Positions 1-6,880 of a stretch of 33,220 bases of DNA are shown here, in pieces. Source of the DNA: Mangrovicoccus sp. (GTDB lineage Bacteria; Pseudomonadota; Alphaproteobacteria; Rhodobacterales; Rhodobacteraceae); the NCBI GenBank assembly GCA_025800345.1, contig JAOXSB010000086.1:1-33220 (forward strand), given 5' to 3'. The notes beneath the pieces are model-generated. The model was not told the DNA's origin, did not search any database, and worked only from the letters and a program-made list of their open reading frames with translations. Every line of letters starts with the position of its first letter. Within the stretch, counting starts at the first letter, position 1. Position numbers and translations under genes: made by a program.

Positions 1-1180
1 CTTCGGCCAGAAGATCCGCTTGCTCTGGAAAAAACCTTAGCCGATCCGCCGCCGATTCCATAGCCTGTTTGGCCGCTTCAAGATCCCGGCGATGGCGCTC
101 GCGCGTGGCCATGCCCGCATTTCCGGCGCGATCTGCGAAAACCGCTGTGATATGGGCCAAAAACTCAGAAAGCCCTGCCCCGGTTTTCCCCGAAATCACC
201 GCAGCGCCCCCATCATCCCCTTTGCCGCGCAATACCAAATCATCAGGGCTTTGCGGCGCCATCACCAGCGGCCCGCCATCGCTGAGGATGACGCGCAGAT
301 CCGCCTCTTGCGCCCGGGCCCGGGCCCGTTCGATCCCCAATGCTTCAATCTGATCAGAGGTTTCGCGCAGACCGGCCGTATCCAGAAACGTGACGAGAAA
401 CCCGCCCAGGTCCATGCGCAATTCCAAAATATCGCGTGTCGTTCCGGGAATATCGGTGACCAAAGCCGCGTCTCTTTGGGCAAGACGGTTCAAAAGCGTG
501 GATTTTCCGATATTTGGCGGGCCGATAATGGCCACTTCAAACCCGTCGCGGATATTCTGCGCCGATTTGATCCCATCCAATTCCTGCGAGATCCCAGAAA
601 TCAAACGCTCGATACGCGGGCGCACTTCTGGGGTGACATCTGTGGGGATTTCTTCATCGGCAAAATCAATGATCAGCTCGACCAAGGACATGGCCAAAAC
701 CAGATCCTCGCGCCAGGTTTCGACCCGTTTGGCAAAATCCCCCGATAGGATCGCCAGCGCTTGCTTTCGCTGCGCTTCGGTTTCTGCCTCGATCAGATCC
801 GCGAGCCCTTCGACCTCGGTCAAATCCATGCAGCCATTTTCCATGGCCCGGCGGGTAAACTCCCCAGGCTCGGCGCTGCGCAGCCCGTCCATTGCCCCAA
901 GCGCCGATAACACCGCCGCAATGGTCGCGCGGGCCCCATGGAGCTGAAGCTCTGCCACATTCTCGCCGGTAAAACTGGCTTCTTTGCCAAATAGCAGCAC
1001 CAGGCCGGTGTCGAGCACCGTGCCAGAAGCATCTTTTAAGGTGCAAAGGCTCGCTTGGCGCAGCTTAGGCCGCCGTCCGGCAAGAATTTCCGCCGCATCA
1101 TGGGCGCGCGGGCCGGAAATACGGATGATCGCCACCCCTGCTTTGCCCGGCGCGGTGGCGAGTGCGAAGATCGTCTCCAT
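1..1180 (-). CDS. mnmE: tRNA modification GTPase MnmE (3' end cut by window edge)
   Basis: MnmE works with MnmG to make the 5-carboxymethylaminomethyl group on wobble U34 of certain tRNAs. The frame is open from the ATG at 1180 to the left edge, giving 393 residues. The family is usually about 430-455 residues, so roughly the last 40-60 residues, including the C-terminal FC(I/L)GK motif, lie outside. The N-terminal formyl-tetrahydrofolate-binding domain begins METIFALATAPGKAGVAIIR. The G domain shows the P-loop GPPNIGKST (about residues 220-228) and the G3 motif DTAGLRET. The start follows a GGGGAAGG ribosome site. It lies downstream of rho on the same strand, 90 bases away, with a terminator-like hairpin between them. 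The neighbourhood (mnmE-rho-hemJ next to a putative origin) is typical of Rhodobacterales. Confidence 0.95.
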   Translation of the reverse strand, partial: METIFALATAPGKAGVAIIRISGPRAHDAAEILAGRRPKLRQASLCTLKDASGTVLDTGLVLLFGKEASFTGENVAELQLHGARATIAAVLSALGAMDGLRSAEPGEFTRRAMENGCMDLTEVEGLADLIEAETEAQRKQALAILSGDFAKRVETWREDLVLAMSLVELIIDFADEEIPTDVTPEVRPRIERLISGISQELDGIKSAQNIRDGFEVAIIGPPNIGKSTLLNRLAQRDAALVTDIPGTTRDILELRMDLGGFLVTFLDTAGLRETSDQIEALGIERARARAQEADLRVILSDGGPLVMAPQSPDDLVLRGKGDDGGAAVISGKTGAGLSEFLAHITAVFADRAGNAGMATRERHRRDLEAAKQAMESAADRLRFFPEQADLLAE

Positions 1181-1191
1181 GAGCCTTCCCC

Positions 1192-1226
1192 AAAAAGCAA
1201 AGCGCAGCGGCCAGCGCTACGCTTTG
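1192..1226 (-). terminator. Intrinsic-terminator-like hairpin between rho and mnmE
   Basis: Read on the minus strand, CAAAGCG pairs with CGCTTTG (1220-1226 with 1198-1204). An inner AGCG/CGCT stem follows after one mismatch, with a 5-base loop. The hairpin is followed by C and five T (1197-1192). This is the usual layout of a factor-independent terminator for rho. It ends only about a dozen bases before the mnmE start, so it may be a partial terminator that lowers mnmE expression. Seen in sequence; function inferred. Confidence 0.5.
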
Positions 1227-1270
1227 AAACTCTGGCGATATTGACCGGGCCCCTGCCCGGGCAAACCGGT

Positions 1271-2542
1271 TTACGTGTTCATCGAGTCAAAGAATTCCGA
1301 ATTGCTCTTGGTTTGCTTGAGTTTCGAGAGCAGGAATTCAATCGCATCGGTGGTGCCCATCGGGTTCAAGATCCGGCGCAGCACATGGGTTTTCTGCAAA
1401 TCGCCCTTATCCACCAAGAGATCCTCTTTCCGGGTGCCGGATTTGAGGATGTCCATGGCCGGGAAGACCCGTTTATCTGCCACTTTGCGGTCAAGCACTA
1501 TCTCAGAGTTACCGGTGCCTTTAAACTCTTCAAAGATCACCTCATCCATCCGGCTGCCGGTATCGATCAGCGCCGTGGCGATAATGGTCAGGCTGCCGCC
1601 TTCTTCGATGTTTCGCGCCGCGCCGAAGAAACGTTTCGGGCGTTGCAGGGCGTTGGCATCCACGCCGCCGGTGAGAACTTTACCAGAGCTGGGCACAACG
1701 GTGTTAAAGGCACGGCCCAAACGGGTGATCGAGTCGAGCAAAATCACCACGTCGCGTTTGTGTTCCACCAGGCGTTTGGCTTTTTCGATCACCATTTCCG
1801 ACACAGCTACATGGCGCGATGCAGGTTCGTCAAAGGTGGAGGAAATCACCTCACCCTGCACAGAACGCTGCATATCTGTCACCTCTTCCGGGCGTTCATC
1901 GATCAAAAGTACGATCAGATAGCATTCTGGATGATTTTTTTCGATGGACCGCGCAATGTTTTGCAGCAGCACCGTCTTACCGGTACGCGGCGGTGCCACG
2001 ATCAAGGAACGCTGGCCTTTGCCAATCGGGGCCACCAGATCAATGATCCGCGCGGAGCGATCTTTGATGGTGGGATCATCGATTTCCATGTTCAACCGCT
2101 CATCGGGATAAAGCGGGGTCAGGTTGTCGAAATTGATCTTATGACGGGCTTTTTCGGGATCTTCGAAATTGATCTTGGTGACTTTGGTCAGGCCAAAATA
2201 CCGCTCCGTGTCCCGCGGGGCCTGAATCACGCCCTCGATCGTGTCCCCAGTGCGCAGGGACCATTGACGGATCATCTCGGGAGAGACGTAAATATCGTCA
2301 GGACCGGGCAGATAATTGGCCTCGGGAGAGCGCAAGAAGCCGAAGCCGTCTTGGAGCACCTCCAAAACACCGTCTCCGGAGATCTCCCAGCCCTCGTCAG
2401 CGCGTTCCTTGAGGATCTGGAACATCATCTCGCCCTTGCGCATGGTCGAGGCGTTCTCGATCTCGAGCTCTTCGGCCATGGCCAGCAAGTCTTTGGGGCT
2501 TTTGGCCTTAAGGTCGGAGAGATTCAGGCGTTCTGGGGACAT
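1271..2542 (-). CDS. rho: Transcription termination factor Rho
   Basis: Rho is the hexameric RNA-dependent ATPase/helicase that ends transcription at unstructured C-rich RNA. With this start it has 423 residues, the normal alphaproteobacterial length. The N-terminal helical domain is followed by the RNA-binding cold-shock-like domain with [20 protein letters not shown] (about residues 65-84). The Walker A motif is APPRTGKT (183-190), followed by the [13 protein letters not shown] segment and the Q-loop/R-loop region. I chose the ATG at 2542 ([12 protein letters not shown]) because family members begin at this point. ATGs at 2551 and 2575 would add 3 or 11 residues, and none of the three has a strong ribosome site. 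A possible promoter and alternative hairpins lie upstream (2627-2694). It is transcribed in the same direction as hemJ and mnmE. Confidence 0.97.
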   Translation of the reverse strand: MSPERLNLSDLKAKSPKDLLAMAEELEIENASTMRKGEMMFQILKERADEGWEISGDGVLEVLQDGFGFLRSPEANYLPGPDDIYVSPEMIRQWSLRTGDTIEGVIQAPRDTERYFGLTKVTKINFEDPEKARHKINFDNLTPLYPDERLNMEIDDPTIKDRSARIIDLVAPIGKGQRSLIVAPPRTGKTVLLQNIARSIEKNHPECYLIVLLIDERPEEVTDMQRSVQGEVISSTFDEPASRHVAVSEMVIEKAKRLVEHKRDVVILLDSITRLGRAFNTVVPSSGKVLTGGVDANALQRPKRFFGAARNIEEGGSLTIIATALIDTGSRMDEVIFEEFKGTGNSEIVLDRKVADKRVFPAMDILKSGTRKEDLLVDKGDLQKTHVLRRILNPMGTTDAIEFLLSKLKQTKSNSEFFDSMNT

Positions 2543-2626
2543 GGGCGCTCGCATATCACCCGGTGCGGGCGACATTTTCGGATCAATGACTGGAAAAACA
2601 CCGCACGGACGTGCAGCTTTTGGCCA

Positions 2627-2653
2627 ATTATGGCCTCAAACCGGTTGAGTCAA
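2627..2653 (-). promoter_or_regulatory. Possible sigma-70 promoter of rho
   Basis: On the minus strand TTGACT (2653-2648) is followed after 15 bases by CATAAT (2632-2627). These are five-of-six matches to both consensus boxes, but the spacer is short. It lies about 85 bases upstream of the rho ATG and directly after the repeated ATAGTTACG elements. The location is reasonable and the spacing is the weak point. Confidence 0.35.
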
Positions 2654-2694
2654 TAGTTACGGGGCCAAATCGCCGTAACTATGGCATAGTTACG
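2653..2694. repeat. Three copies of ATAGTTACG able to form two exclusive hairpins
   Basis: On the plus strand ATAGTTACG lies at 2653-2661, its exact reverse complement CGTAACTAT at 2674-2682, and ATAGTTACG again at 2686-2694. Copies two and three form a perfect 9-bp stem with a 3-base loop. Copies one and two form a perfect 9-bp stem with a 12-base loop. Only one can form at a time. The array sits between the hemJ stop codon and the putative rho promoter. It could be an operator, a hemJ 3' structure, or an attenuator if hemJ transcripts read into rho. Confidence 0.8.
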
Positions 2695-2695
2695 C

Positions 2696-3151
2696 TTAAA
2701 ATGGCCGTGCAATCACTGCAAAGACGATCACCAGCATGAAAAGCGTCGGCAATTCGTTCATAATCCGGTAATCTCGGCCGCTACGCGTATTTACGCCTGC
2801 GATGAAATCCTTGCGCCGTAACCCAAGCCAGTGATGGAACCAGGTCATCCCGCCCACCGCGGCGAATTTCGCGTATGGCCAGATCGCCGTCCAATCGATG
2901 ATCCCGGGCGTAAATACGAGCAACAGACCGAAGATCCAGGTGGAGATCATCGCTGGGTTCATAATTAAGCGCAGTAATTTCATTTCCATGGTTTGAAACA
3001 GTGTATCTGTCTCACTGCCCGCGCCGACCTGTTCCACATGGTATACAAAAAGTCGGGGAAGATAGAACAGCCCAGCCATCCAGGCGATGACCGACACCAC
3101 ATGCATGGATTTTACCCAAGGGTAGGCTGCGCTGAGAAAGTCCAAGATCAT
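2696..3151 (-). CDS. hemJ: Protoporphyrinogen IX oxidase HemJ
   Basis: HemJ is the membrane protein that oxidises protoporphyrinogen IX to protoporphyrin IX in most bacteria lacking HemG/HemY. The 151-residue protein has four predicted hydrophobic helices and the family signature around MHVVSVIAWMAGLFYLPRLF (residues 16-35), with conserved His17, Arg33 and His38. A second His-rich stretch, WFHHWLGLRRKDF, precedes the third/fourth helix. The length matches the family (about 140-180). The ATG at 3151 is preceded by GGAG (3163-3160) at good spacing. It is transcribed away from the putative origin, ahead of rho. Naming is by sequence signature; the alternative is another member of the UPF0093 membrane family, which is the same group. 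Confidence 0.9.
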   Translation of the reverse strand: MILDFLSAAYPWVKSMHVVSVIAWMAGLFYLPRLFVYHVEQVGAGSETDTLFQTMEMKLLRLIMNPAMISTWIFGLLLVFTPGIIDWTAIWPYAKFAAVGGMTWFHHWLGLRRKDFIAGVNTRSGRDYRIMNELPTLFMLVIVFAVIARPF

Positions 3152-3223
3152 GGATAATGCTCCGTAACGTGGAACACTTCATAAAATAAAAAGAAAGAAG
3201 GAAATAGAGGAGGATGTAGGTCC

Positions 3224-3241
3224 TGTGGATAGTGTGGATTA
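3224..3241 (-). promoter_or_regulatory. Tandem imperfect DnaA boxes
   Basis: TGTGGATAG (3224-3232) is followed directly by TGTGGATTA (3233-3241). Each has one mismatch to TGTGGATAA, the complement of the DnaA consensus TTATCCACA. They share orientation with the two perfect boxes. Confidence 0.6.
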
Positions 3242-3266
3242 TAGGTTTTCCCACAGGACTATTCAC

Positions 3267-3275
3267 TGTGGATAA
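3267..3275 (-). promoter_or_regulatory. Perfect DnaA box
   Basis: TGTGGATAA is an exact complement of the consensus TTATCCACA. It lies just left of the AT-rich block that would be the unwinding element. Confidence 0.75.
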
Positions 3276-3343
3276 AATCAGGTGCGTAATCCCGTTTTGT
3301 TAAGTTAAGTATTATTAACACATAAAAACAAATATCTAGCATC

Positions 3344-3358
3344 TTAAAGAAGTGTTAA
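3344..3358. promoter_or_regulatory. CtrA-type box TTAA-N7-TTAA in the putative origin
   Basis: TTAA (3344-3347), seven bases, then TTAA (3355-3358) is an exact match to the core CtrA recognition pattern known from Caulobacter. It ends four bases before the perfect DnaA box at 3363. A looser TTAA-N6-TTAAC arrangement is at 3305-3319. CtrA itself is not encoded in this window. Confidence 0.5.
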
Positions 3359-3362
3359 AACA

Positions 3363-3371
3363 TGTGGATAA
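3363..3371 (-). promoter_or_regulatory. Perfect DnaA box
   Basis: TGTGGATAA is an exact complement of TTATCCACA. It sits at the right border of the AT-rich block and four bases from the CtrA-type site. Confidence 0.75.
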
Positions 3372-3549
3372 ACCTTAGGAAAAACTCCTGGAGCAAGTTT
3401 TCCCCAGCTTGCCGGAAAAATTTTCCCAAGGGTATGAAAGGCGGCGATTTGGTTGACAACCGGGGGTCTGGTCCACAGGGGTAAAACTCGACCGGGATCT
3501 CTCCCCATAGGATCCCCTTTCTATCGACAAGTTTTGCACAGGGTTATTC

Positions 3550-4149
3550 ATGGAAGACAGGCTCGTTCTGGCATCGGGTTCGGCCACGCGCCGCCAGCTT
3601 TTGGAAAATGCCGGTGTCTTGGTTGATCTGAGCCCGGCGCGGATTGATGAAGAGGCTTTGCGCCAGGCCATGGCGGCCGAAGGGATCTCGCCGCGGGATA
3701 TGTCGGACGCGTTGGCCGAGGCCAAAACCCGTAAAGTTGCGGGCAAAATGCCGGGCCGTTTGGTGCTGGGATGCGATCAGATCCTAGAGCATCAAGGGCA
3801 AGCTTTGGGCAAGGCCGCGGATCTGGACGGGTTGCGGGCGCAGATGCAGCGCTTGCGCGGGCAAAGCCATATCTTGTGGTCGGCAGCGGTTCTTTATCAA
3901 AATGGCCAGCCAGTTTGGCGGCAGATAGAGCGCGCCGATATGCATATGGTCGATTTTTCAGATACTTACCTAGATGACTATCTAGCCCGAAATGGGAGGG
4001 CAGTTTTGGGCTGTGTCGGGGGCTATATGCTTGAATCCGAGGGCGCGCGGCTTTTCTCGCGGGTGGATGGCTCCTATTTCACTGTGCTGGGACTGCCGTT
4101 ATTACCAGTCCTGCAACAATTGACGCGGATGGGAGTTCTCTCACAATGA
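3550..4149 (+). CDS. maf: Maf-family nucleotide pyrophosphatase (YceF-like)
   Basis: Maf proteins hydrolyse non-canonical or modified nucleoside triphosphates to monophosphates. The 199-residue protein starts with the family signature LVLASGSATRRQLLENAG (residues 5-22). The catalytic Asp is in LGCDQ (Asp76). The xDQ form, rather than DT, resembles the YceF branch that acts on 7-methyl-GTP, so that substrate is likely but unproven. The C-terminal part keeps the family's GGYMLESEGARLFSRVDGSY and GLPLLP segments. The ATG at 3550 has a weak AGGG ribosome site. The stop codon overlaps the aroE start (ATGA), so the two are probably translationally coupled. It is the first gene to the right of the putative origin. 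Confidence 0.92.
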   Translation: MEDRLVLASGSATRRQLLENAGVLVDLSPARIDEEALRQAMAAEGISPRDMSDALAEAKTRKVAGKMPGRLVLGCDQILEHQGQALGKAADLDGLRAQMQRLRGQSHILWSAAVLYQNGQPVWRQIERADMHMVDFSDTYLDDYLARNGRAVLGCVGGYMLESEGARLFSRVDGSYFTVLGLPLLPVLQQLTRMGVLSQ

Positions 4150-4982
4150 CAGCCCATAAGATCCCTTTGGTTGGCGTGATCGGCGCGCCGGTTGGCCATA
4201 GTCGGTCCCCGGCGCTGCATGGCCATTGGTTGGCGCGCTACGGTCTGCCTGGGCATTACGTGCCGCTTGAGGTCGCCCCCGAGGATCTGCCCGAGGTGCT
4301 GGCCGCCCTGCCCCGTATGGGGTTTGTGGGGGCCAATGTGACCATCCCCCATAAAGAAGCGGTGGTGGCCTTGGCCCACCGGGTTTCGGACCGGGCCGAT
4401 GTGATCGGTGCTGCCAATACATTGGTGTTCGACGATGAAGGCCGCATTCATGCGGATAACACCGATGGGTTCGGTTTCACGGAAAACCTGCGCGCGGCAT
4501 TGCCCGATTGGGATCCCTCATCGGCCCCTTGCGCGGTGTTTGGCGCGGGCGGTGCGTCGCGGGCGGTGATTGCGGCGCTTGTGGATCTGGGCGCGCCGGA
4601 AATCCGACTGGCCAATCGCACCTTTGAGCGGGCACAGGCGCGCGAGGATCAGTTTGGCGCGCCGGTCAAAGCGGTGCCATGGGAAGAGGCGGCGCAAATG
4701 GTTGCGGGCTGCGGCACGGTGGTCAACACCACCTCGCTGGGCATGCAAGGTCAGCCGCCCTTTGATCTGGATCTGTCAGGGATCGTCCCAGGCGCGGTGG
4801 CCACGGATTTGGTCTATACCCCTTTGGACACGCCGTTTTTGCAAGCCGCCCGCGCCCAGGGCGCGCAAACGGTCGATGGGCTGGGCATGTTGCTGTATCA
4901 AGCGGTGCCAGGCTTTGAGCGTTGGTTTGGCCAGCGCCCTGAAGTGGATGAGGCCCTGCGCGCGGCGGTGTTGGGCGCATGA
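4146..4982 (+). CDS. aroE: Shikimate 5-dehydrogenase
   Basis: AroE reduces 3-dehydroshikimate to shikimate with NADPH, the fourth step of aromatic amino acid synthesis. The 278-residue length is typical. The shikimate-binding Ser-x-Ser is in GHSRSP (Ser19, Ser21). The catalytic Lys70 is in NVTIPHKE, and Asp107 is in NTDGFGF. The NADP-binding glycine loop is GAGGAS (133-138), and the NRT motif that contacts the cofactor phosphate follows. The DGLGMLLYQA segment near the C-terminus is also conserved. The start overlaps the maf stop by four bases and the stop overlaps the coaE start by four bases, so maf-aroE-coaE-dnaQ is one operon. Confidence 0.97.
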   Translation: MTAHKIPLVGVIGAPVGHSRSPALHGHWLARYGLPGHYVPLEVAPEDLPEVLAALPRMGFVGANVTIPHKEAVVALAHRVSDRADVIGAANTLVFDDEGRIHADNTDGFGFTENLRAALPDWDPSSAPCAVFGAGGASRAVIAALVDLGAPEIRLANRTFERAQAREDQFGAPVKAVPWEEAAQMVAGCGTVVNTTSLGMQGQPPFDLDLSGIVPGAVATDLVYTPLDTPFLQAARAQGAQTVDGLGMLLYQAVPGFERWFGQRPEVDEALRAAVLGA

Positions 4983-5572
4983 GCGCGCCATATGTGATCG
5001 GGCTCACCGGCTCTATCGGCATGGGTAAATCCACCACCGCCAAAATGTTTACTGATGCGGGATGTGCCTTATGGGATGCGGATGCGGCTGTGCACCGGCT
5101 TTATGCCCCTGGGGGCGCGGCTGTGGCCCCTATGGGCGCGCTTTACCCGGCGGCGATTGTGGATGAGGGCGTGTCGCGTGAGGCGCTCAAAACCTGGATC
5201 ACTGAGGATGCAAGCGCGCTGCGCCAGATCGAGGCGGTGGTGCATCCGCTGGTGGCGGCGGACCGGGCGGCGTTTCTCCAGCAGGGCGACAGCGATATCG
5301 TGGTGCTGGACATCCCGCTGCTGTTTGAAGGCGGAATGGAACGGTTCATGGATATGGTGGTGGTGGTCTCTGCCCCGCCAGAGGTTCAGCGCGAACGGGT
5401 GCTTGCCCGCCCTGGCATGAGCCCGGCGCAATTTGAGACGATCCTGGCCAAGCAAATGCCCGATGCGGAAAAGCGTCGCCGCGCGGATCGGGTGATTGAG
5501 ACAATAGATATAGACAGCGCGCGGAAATCTGTCGAAGATATAGTAGTGGAAATTCGCCAGACCCATGCGTGA
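4979..5572 (+). CDS. coaE: Dephospho-CoA kinase
   Basis: CoaE phosphorylates the 3'-hydroxyl of dephospho-CoA, the last step of coenzyme A synthesis. The 197-residue protein has the P-loop GSIGMGKST (residues 11-19), the substrate-binding DADAAVHRLY region, the HPLV segment and a LID region with RADRVIE near the C-terminus. These match the P-loop kinase family in order and length. It overlaps aroE by four bases and dnaQ by eight bases, with dnaQ in a different frame. Cytoplasmic. Confidence 0.96.
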   Translation: MSAPYVIGLTGSIGMGKSTTAKMFTDAGCALWDADAAVHRLYAPGGAAVAPMGALYPAAIVDEGVSREALKTWITEDASALRQIEAVVHPLVAADRAAFLQQGDSDIVVLDIPLLFEGGMERFMDMVVVVSAPPEVQRERVLARPGMSPAQFETILAKQMPDAEKRRRADRVIETIDIDSARKSVEDIVVEIRQTHA

Positions 5573-6257
5573 GATCGTTTTAGATACGGAAACCACCGGC
5601 TTTGAGCCCAGCGAAGGTCACCGCATTGTCGAAATCGGCGCGGTGGAGCTGTATAACCATGTGCCCACGGGCAAGGTTTATCACCAATATATCAACCCGC
5701 AGCGGCCCATGCCCGAAGAAGCCTTTGCCGTGCATGGGCTGGGGGATGACTTCCTAAAGGATAAGCCGGTTTTCAAACTGATCGGCCAGGAATTTCTCGA
5801 TTTCGTGGGCGATGCGCCCATGGTCATCCATAATGCCGCCTTTGATATGAAATTCCTCAATGCCGAGCTGGGCTGGATGAAGGCCCCGACCCTGCCCGAT
5901 GCCCAGGCCATTGATACGCTGCTGATCGCCCGGCGGCGCTTTCCTGGGGCGCCGGCCTCGCTGGATGCGCTCTGCCGCCGCTTTGGAATCGACAATTCCA
6001 TGCGGGAAAAACACGGGGCGCTACTGGATAGCGAAATCCTGGCCGAGGTGTATCTAGAGCTGATCGGCGGGCGGCAGCCGGGATTTTCCCTCGATACGCG
6101 CCGGGGCGCCGCTGGTGGTGATGGCGGTGAGCCCGCCTGGCGGCCCGGCCCGCGGGCCAAACCCTTGGCCAGCCGTGTCACTGAGGCGGAAAAAGCGGCC
6201 CATGATACCTTTATCGAAGGATTGGGGCCCGAAGCGCTTTGGGCGCAGATGCGCTAA
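5565..6257 (+). CDS. dnaQ: DNA polymerase III epsilon subunit (3'-5' proofreading exonuclease)
   Basis: DnaQ removes misincorporated bases during replication as part of the polymerase III core. It has 230 residues. ExoI is VLDTETTGFEP with catalytic Asp7 and Glu9, ExoII is HNAAFDMKFL, and ExoIII-epsilon is HGALLDSEILAEVY with the paired His and Asp. The catalytic DEDDh domain covers about residues 1-175. The remaining tail, rich in Gly, Pro and Arg and ending in EALWAQMR, corresponds to the flexible region that binds the polymerase alpha subunit. It overlaps coaE by eight bases and is the last gene of the maf operon. A strong hairpin lies 10 bases after its stop. Confidence 0.96.
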   Translation: MREIVLDTETTGFEPSEGHRIVEIGAVELYNHVPTGKVYHQYINPQRPMPEEAFAVHGLGDDFLKDKPVFKLIGQEFLDFVGDAPMVIHNAAFDMKFLNAELGWMKAPTLPDAQAIDTLLIARRRFPGAPASLDALCRRFGIDNSMREKHGALLDSEILAEVYLELIGGRQPGFSLDTRRGAAGGDGGEPAWRPGPRAKPLASRVTEAEKAAHDTFIEGLGPEALWAQMR

Positions 6258-6267
6258 GCGGGGTGGC

Positions 6268-6285
6268 GCAGCCCCGAAGGGCTGC
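6268..6285. terminator. Hairpin between convergent dnaQ and secB
   Basis: GCAGCCC (6268-6274) and GGGCTGC (6279-6285) form a perfect 7-bp GC stem with loop CGAA. A further GGGT/ACCC pairing flanks it after a bulge. Read on the secB strand, the loop is C(TTCG)G, the extra-stable UUCG tetraloop. There is no T-run on either side, so it may stop transcription only with Rho help or protect the secB mRNA 3' end. Confidence 0.45.
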
Positions 6286-6294
6286 ACCCAAAGA

Positions 6295-6804
6295 TTAGTT
6301 GGGGGTCGGGCTTGCCGCGCCTTCCGCTTGGCCCGCCGCGGCGCGACGTTCCAGCTCTTGGCGATAAATCCCCATGAAATCAACGTTTTCCAGGTTGAGC
6401 GGCGGAAAGCCACCATCGCGGGTCACGTCAGAAACGATGCGGCGCACAAAGGGAAACAGCATGCGCGGGCATTCGATCATCAAGAACGGGTGCAATTGCT
6501 GCTCTGGCACGCCATCCACCAAGAAGATCCCGCCGTAATCCAGCTCCATCACGAACAGCACTTCATCAGTGCCTTTGTTTTTGGAGGTCACGGTGAATTT
6601 CGTGATCACTTCATATTGGTTTTCGGTGGGGCGCTTTTTCGCGTCCAGATTGACCTGCACCTGCACATCAGGGGTCACTTCGCCGCCAATGCCTTTTTGG
6701 GCGACGATATTTTCAAAGGACATATCCCGGATATATTGGCCGAGGATCTGCATTTTGATTTGGGGCTGCTGCGGTGCGGCGGCACCGTTGCCGTTATCAG
6801 CCAT
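6295..6804 (-). CDS. secB: Protein-export chaperone SecB
   Basis: SecB is the tetrameric cytoplasmic chaperone that keeps precursor proteins unfolded and hands them to SecA. The 169-residue protein matches alphaproteobacterial SecB. An acidic/Gln-rich start is followed by ILGQYIRDMSFENI (about residues 20-33), the conserved ELDYGGIF segment, HPFLMIECPRMLFPFVRRIV, and a PPLNLENVDFMGIY motif close to the Ala-rich tail. The ATG at 6804 has a GGAGAG ribosome site, and a promoter candidate lies at 6841-6869. It is convergent with dnaQ. Confidence 0.97.
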   Translation of the reverse strand: MADNGNGAAAPQQPQIKMQILGQYIRDMSFENIVAQKGIGGEVTPDVQVQVNLDAKKRPTENQYEVITKFTVTSKNKGTDEVLFVMELDYGGIFLVDGVPEQQLHPFLMIECPRMLFPFVRRIVSDVTRDGGFPPLNLENVDFMGIYRQELERRAAAGQAEGAASPTPN

Positions 6805-6840
6805 GGGAACTCTCCGGTTCTGGCGGGGTAAATTTGCGTT

Positions 6841-6869
6841 GTCTTAGCAGTATCGCCGAGGAGTGCCAA
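6841..6869 (-). promoter_or_regulatory. Possible promoter of secB
   Basis: On the minus strand TTGGCA (6869-6864, five of six) is followed after 17 bases by TAAGAC (6846-6841, three of six). Start-site spacing to the secB ATG at 6804 would leave a leader of about 30 bases. Confidence 0.35.
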
Positions 6870-6880
6870 CCAAAGCGCAG

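Larger units (their letters stand above)
3152..3549. other. Putative chromosomal replication origin (oriC)
   Basis: This 398-base gap is the only long non-coding stretch in the window. It is AT-rich in its middle (about 3294-3362) while the flanking genes are GC-rich. It has two perfect DnaA boxes in the same direction (3267-3275, 3363-3371), a tandem pair with one mismatch each (3224-3241) and looser matches at 3247-3255 and 3469-3477. A CtrA-type TTAA-N7-TTAA site is at 3344-3358. Genes on both sides point away from it, as expected for leading-strand genes leaving an origin. In Caulobacter the origin also carries mixed DnaA and CtrA sites, and as far as I recall the maf-aroE-coaE-dnaQ genes lie near alphaproteobacterial origins. 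The assignment is inferred from these signs, without a GC-skew plot. Confidence 0.72.

Noticed and set aside
1055-2656. 533-codon open frame on the plus strand opposite rho
   Set aside because: It is the antisense shadow of rho; its translation has no recognisable motif and GC-rich codon use keeps such frames open.
3300-3319. TTAA-N1-TTAA-N6-TTAAC cluster in the putative origin as extra CtrA sites
   Set aside because: The spacing is six, not seven, so it is mentioned only as a looser match.
3453-3458. Perfect TTGACA upstream of maf
   Set aside because: No -10 box at 16-19 bases; the nearest AT-rich hexamer is 23 bases away, so it is not called a promoter.
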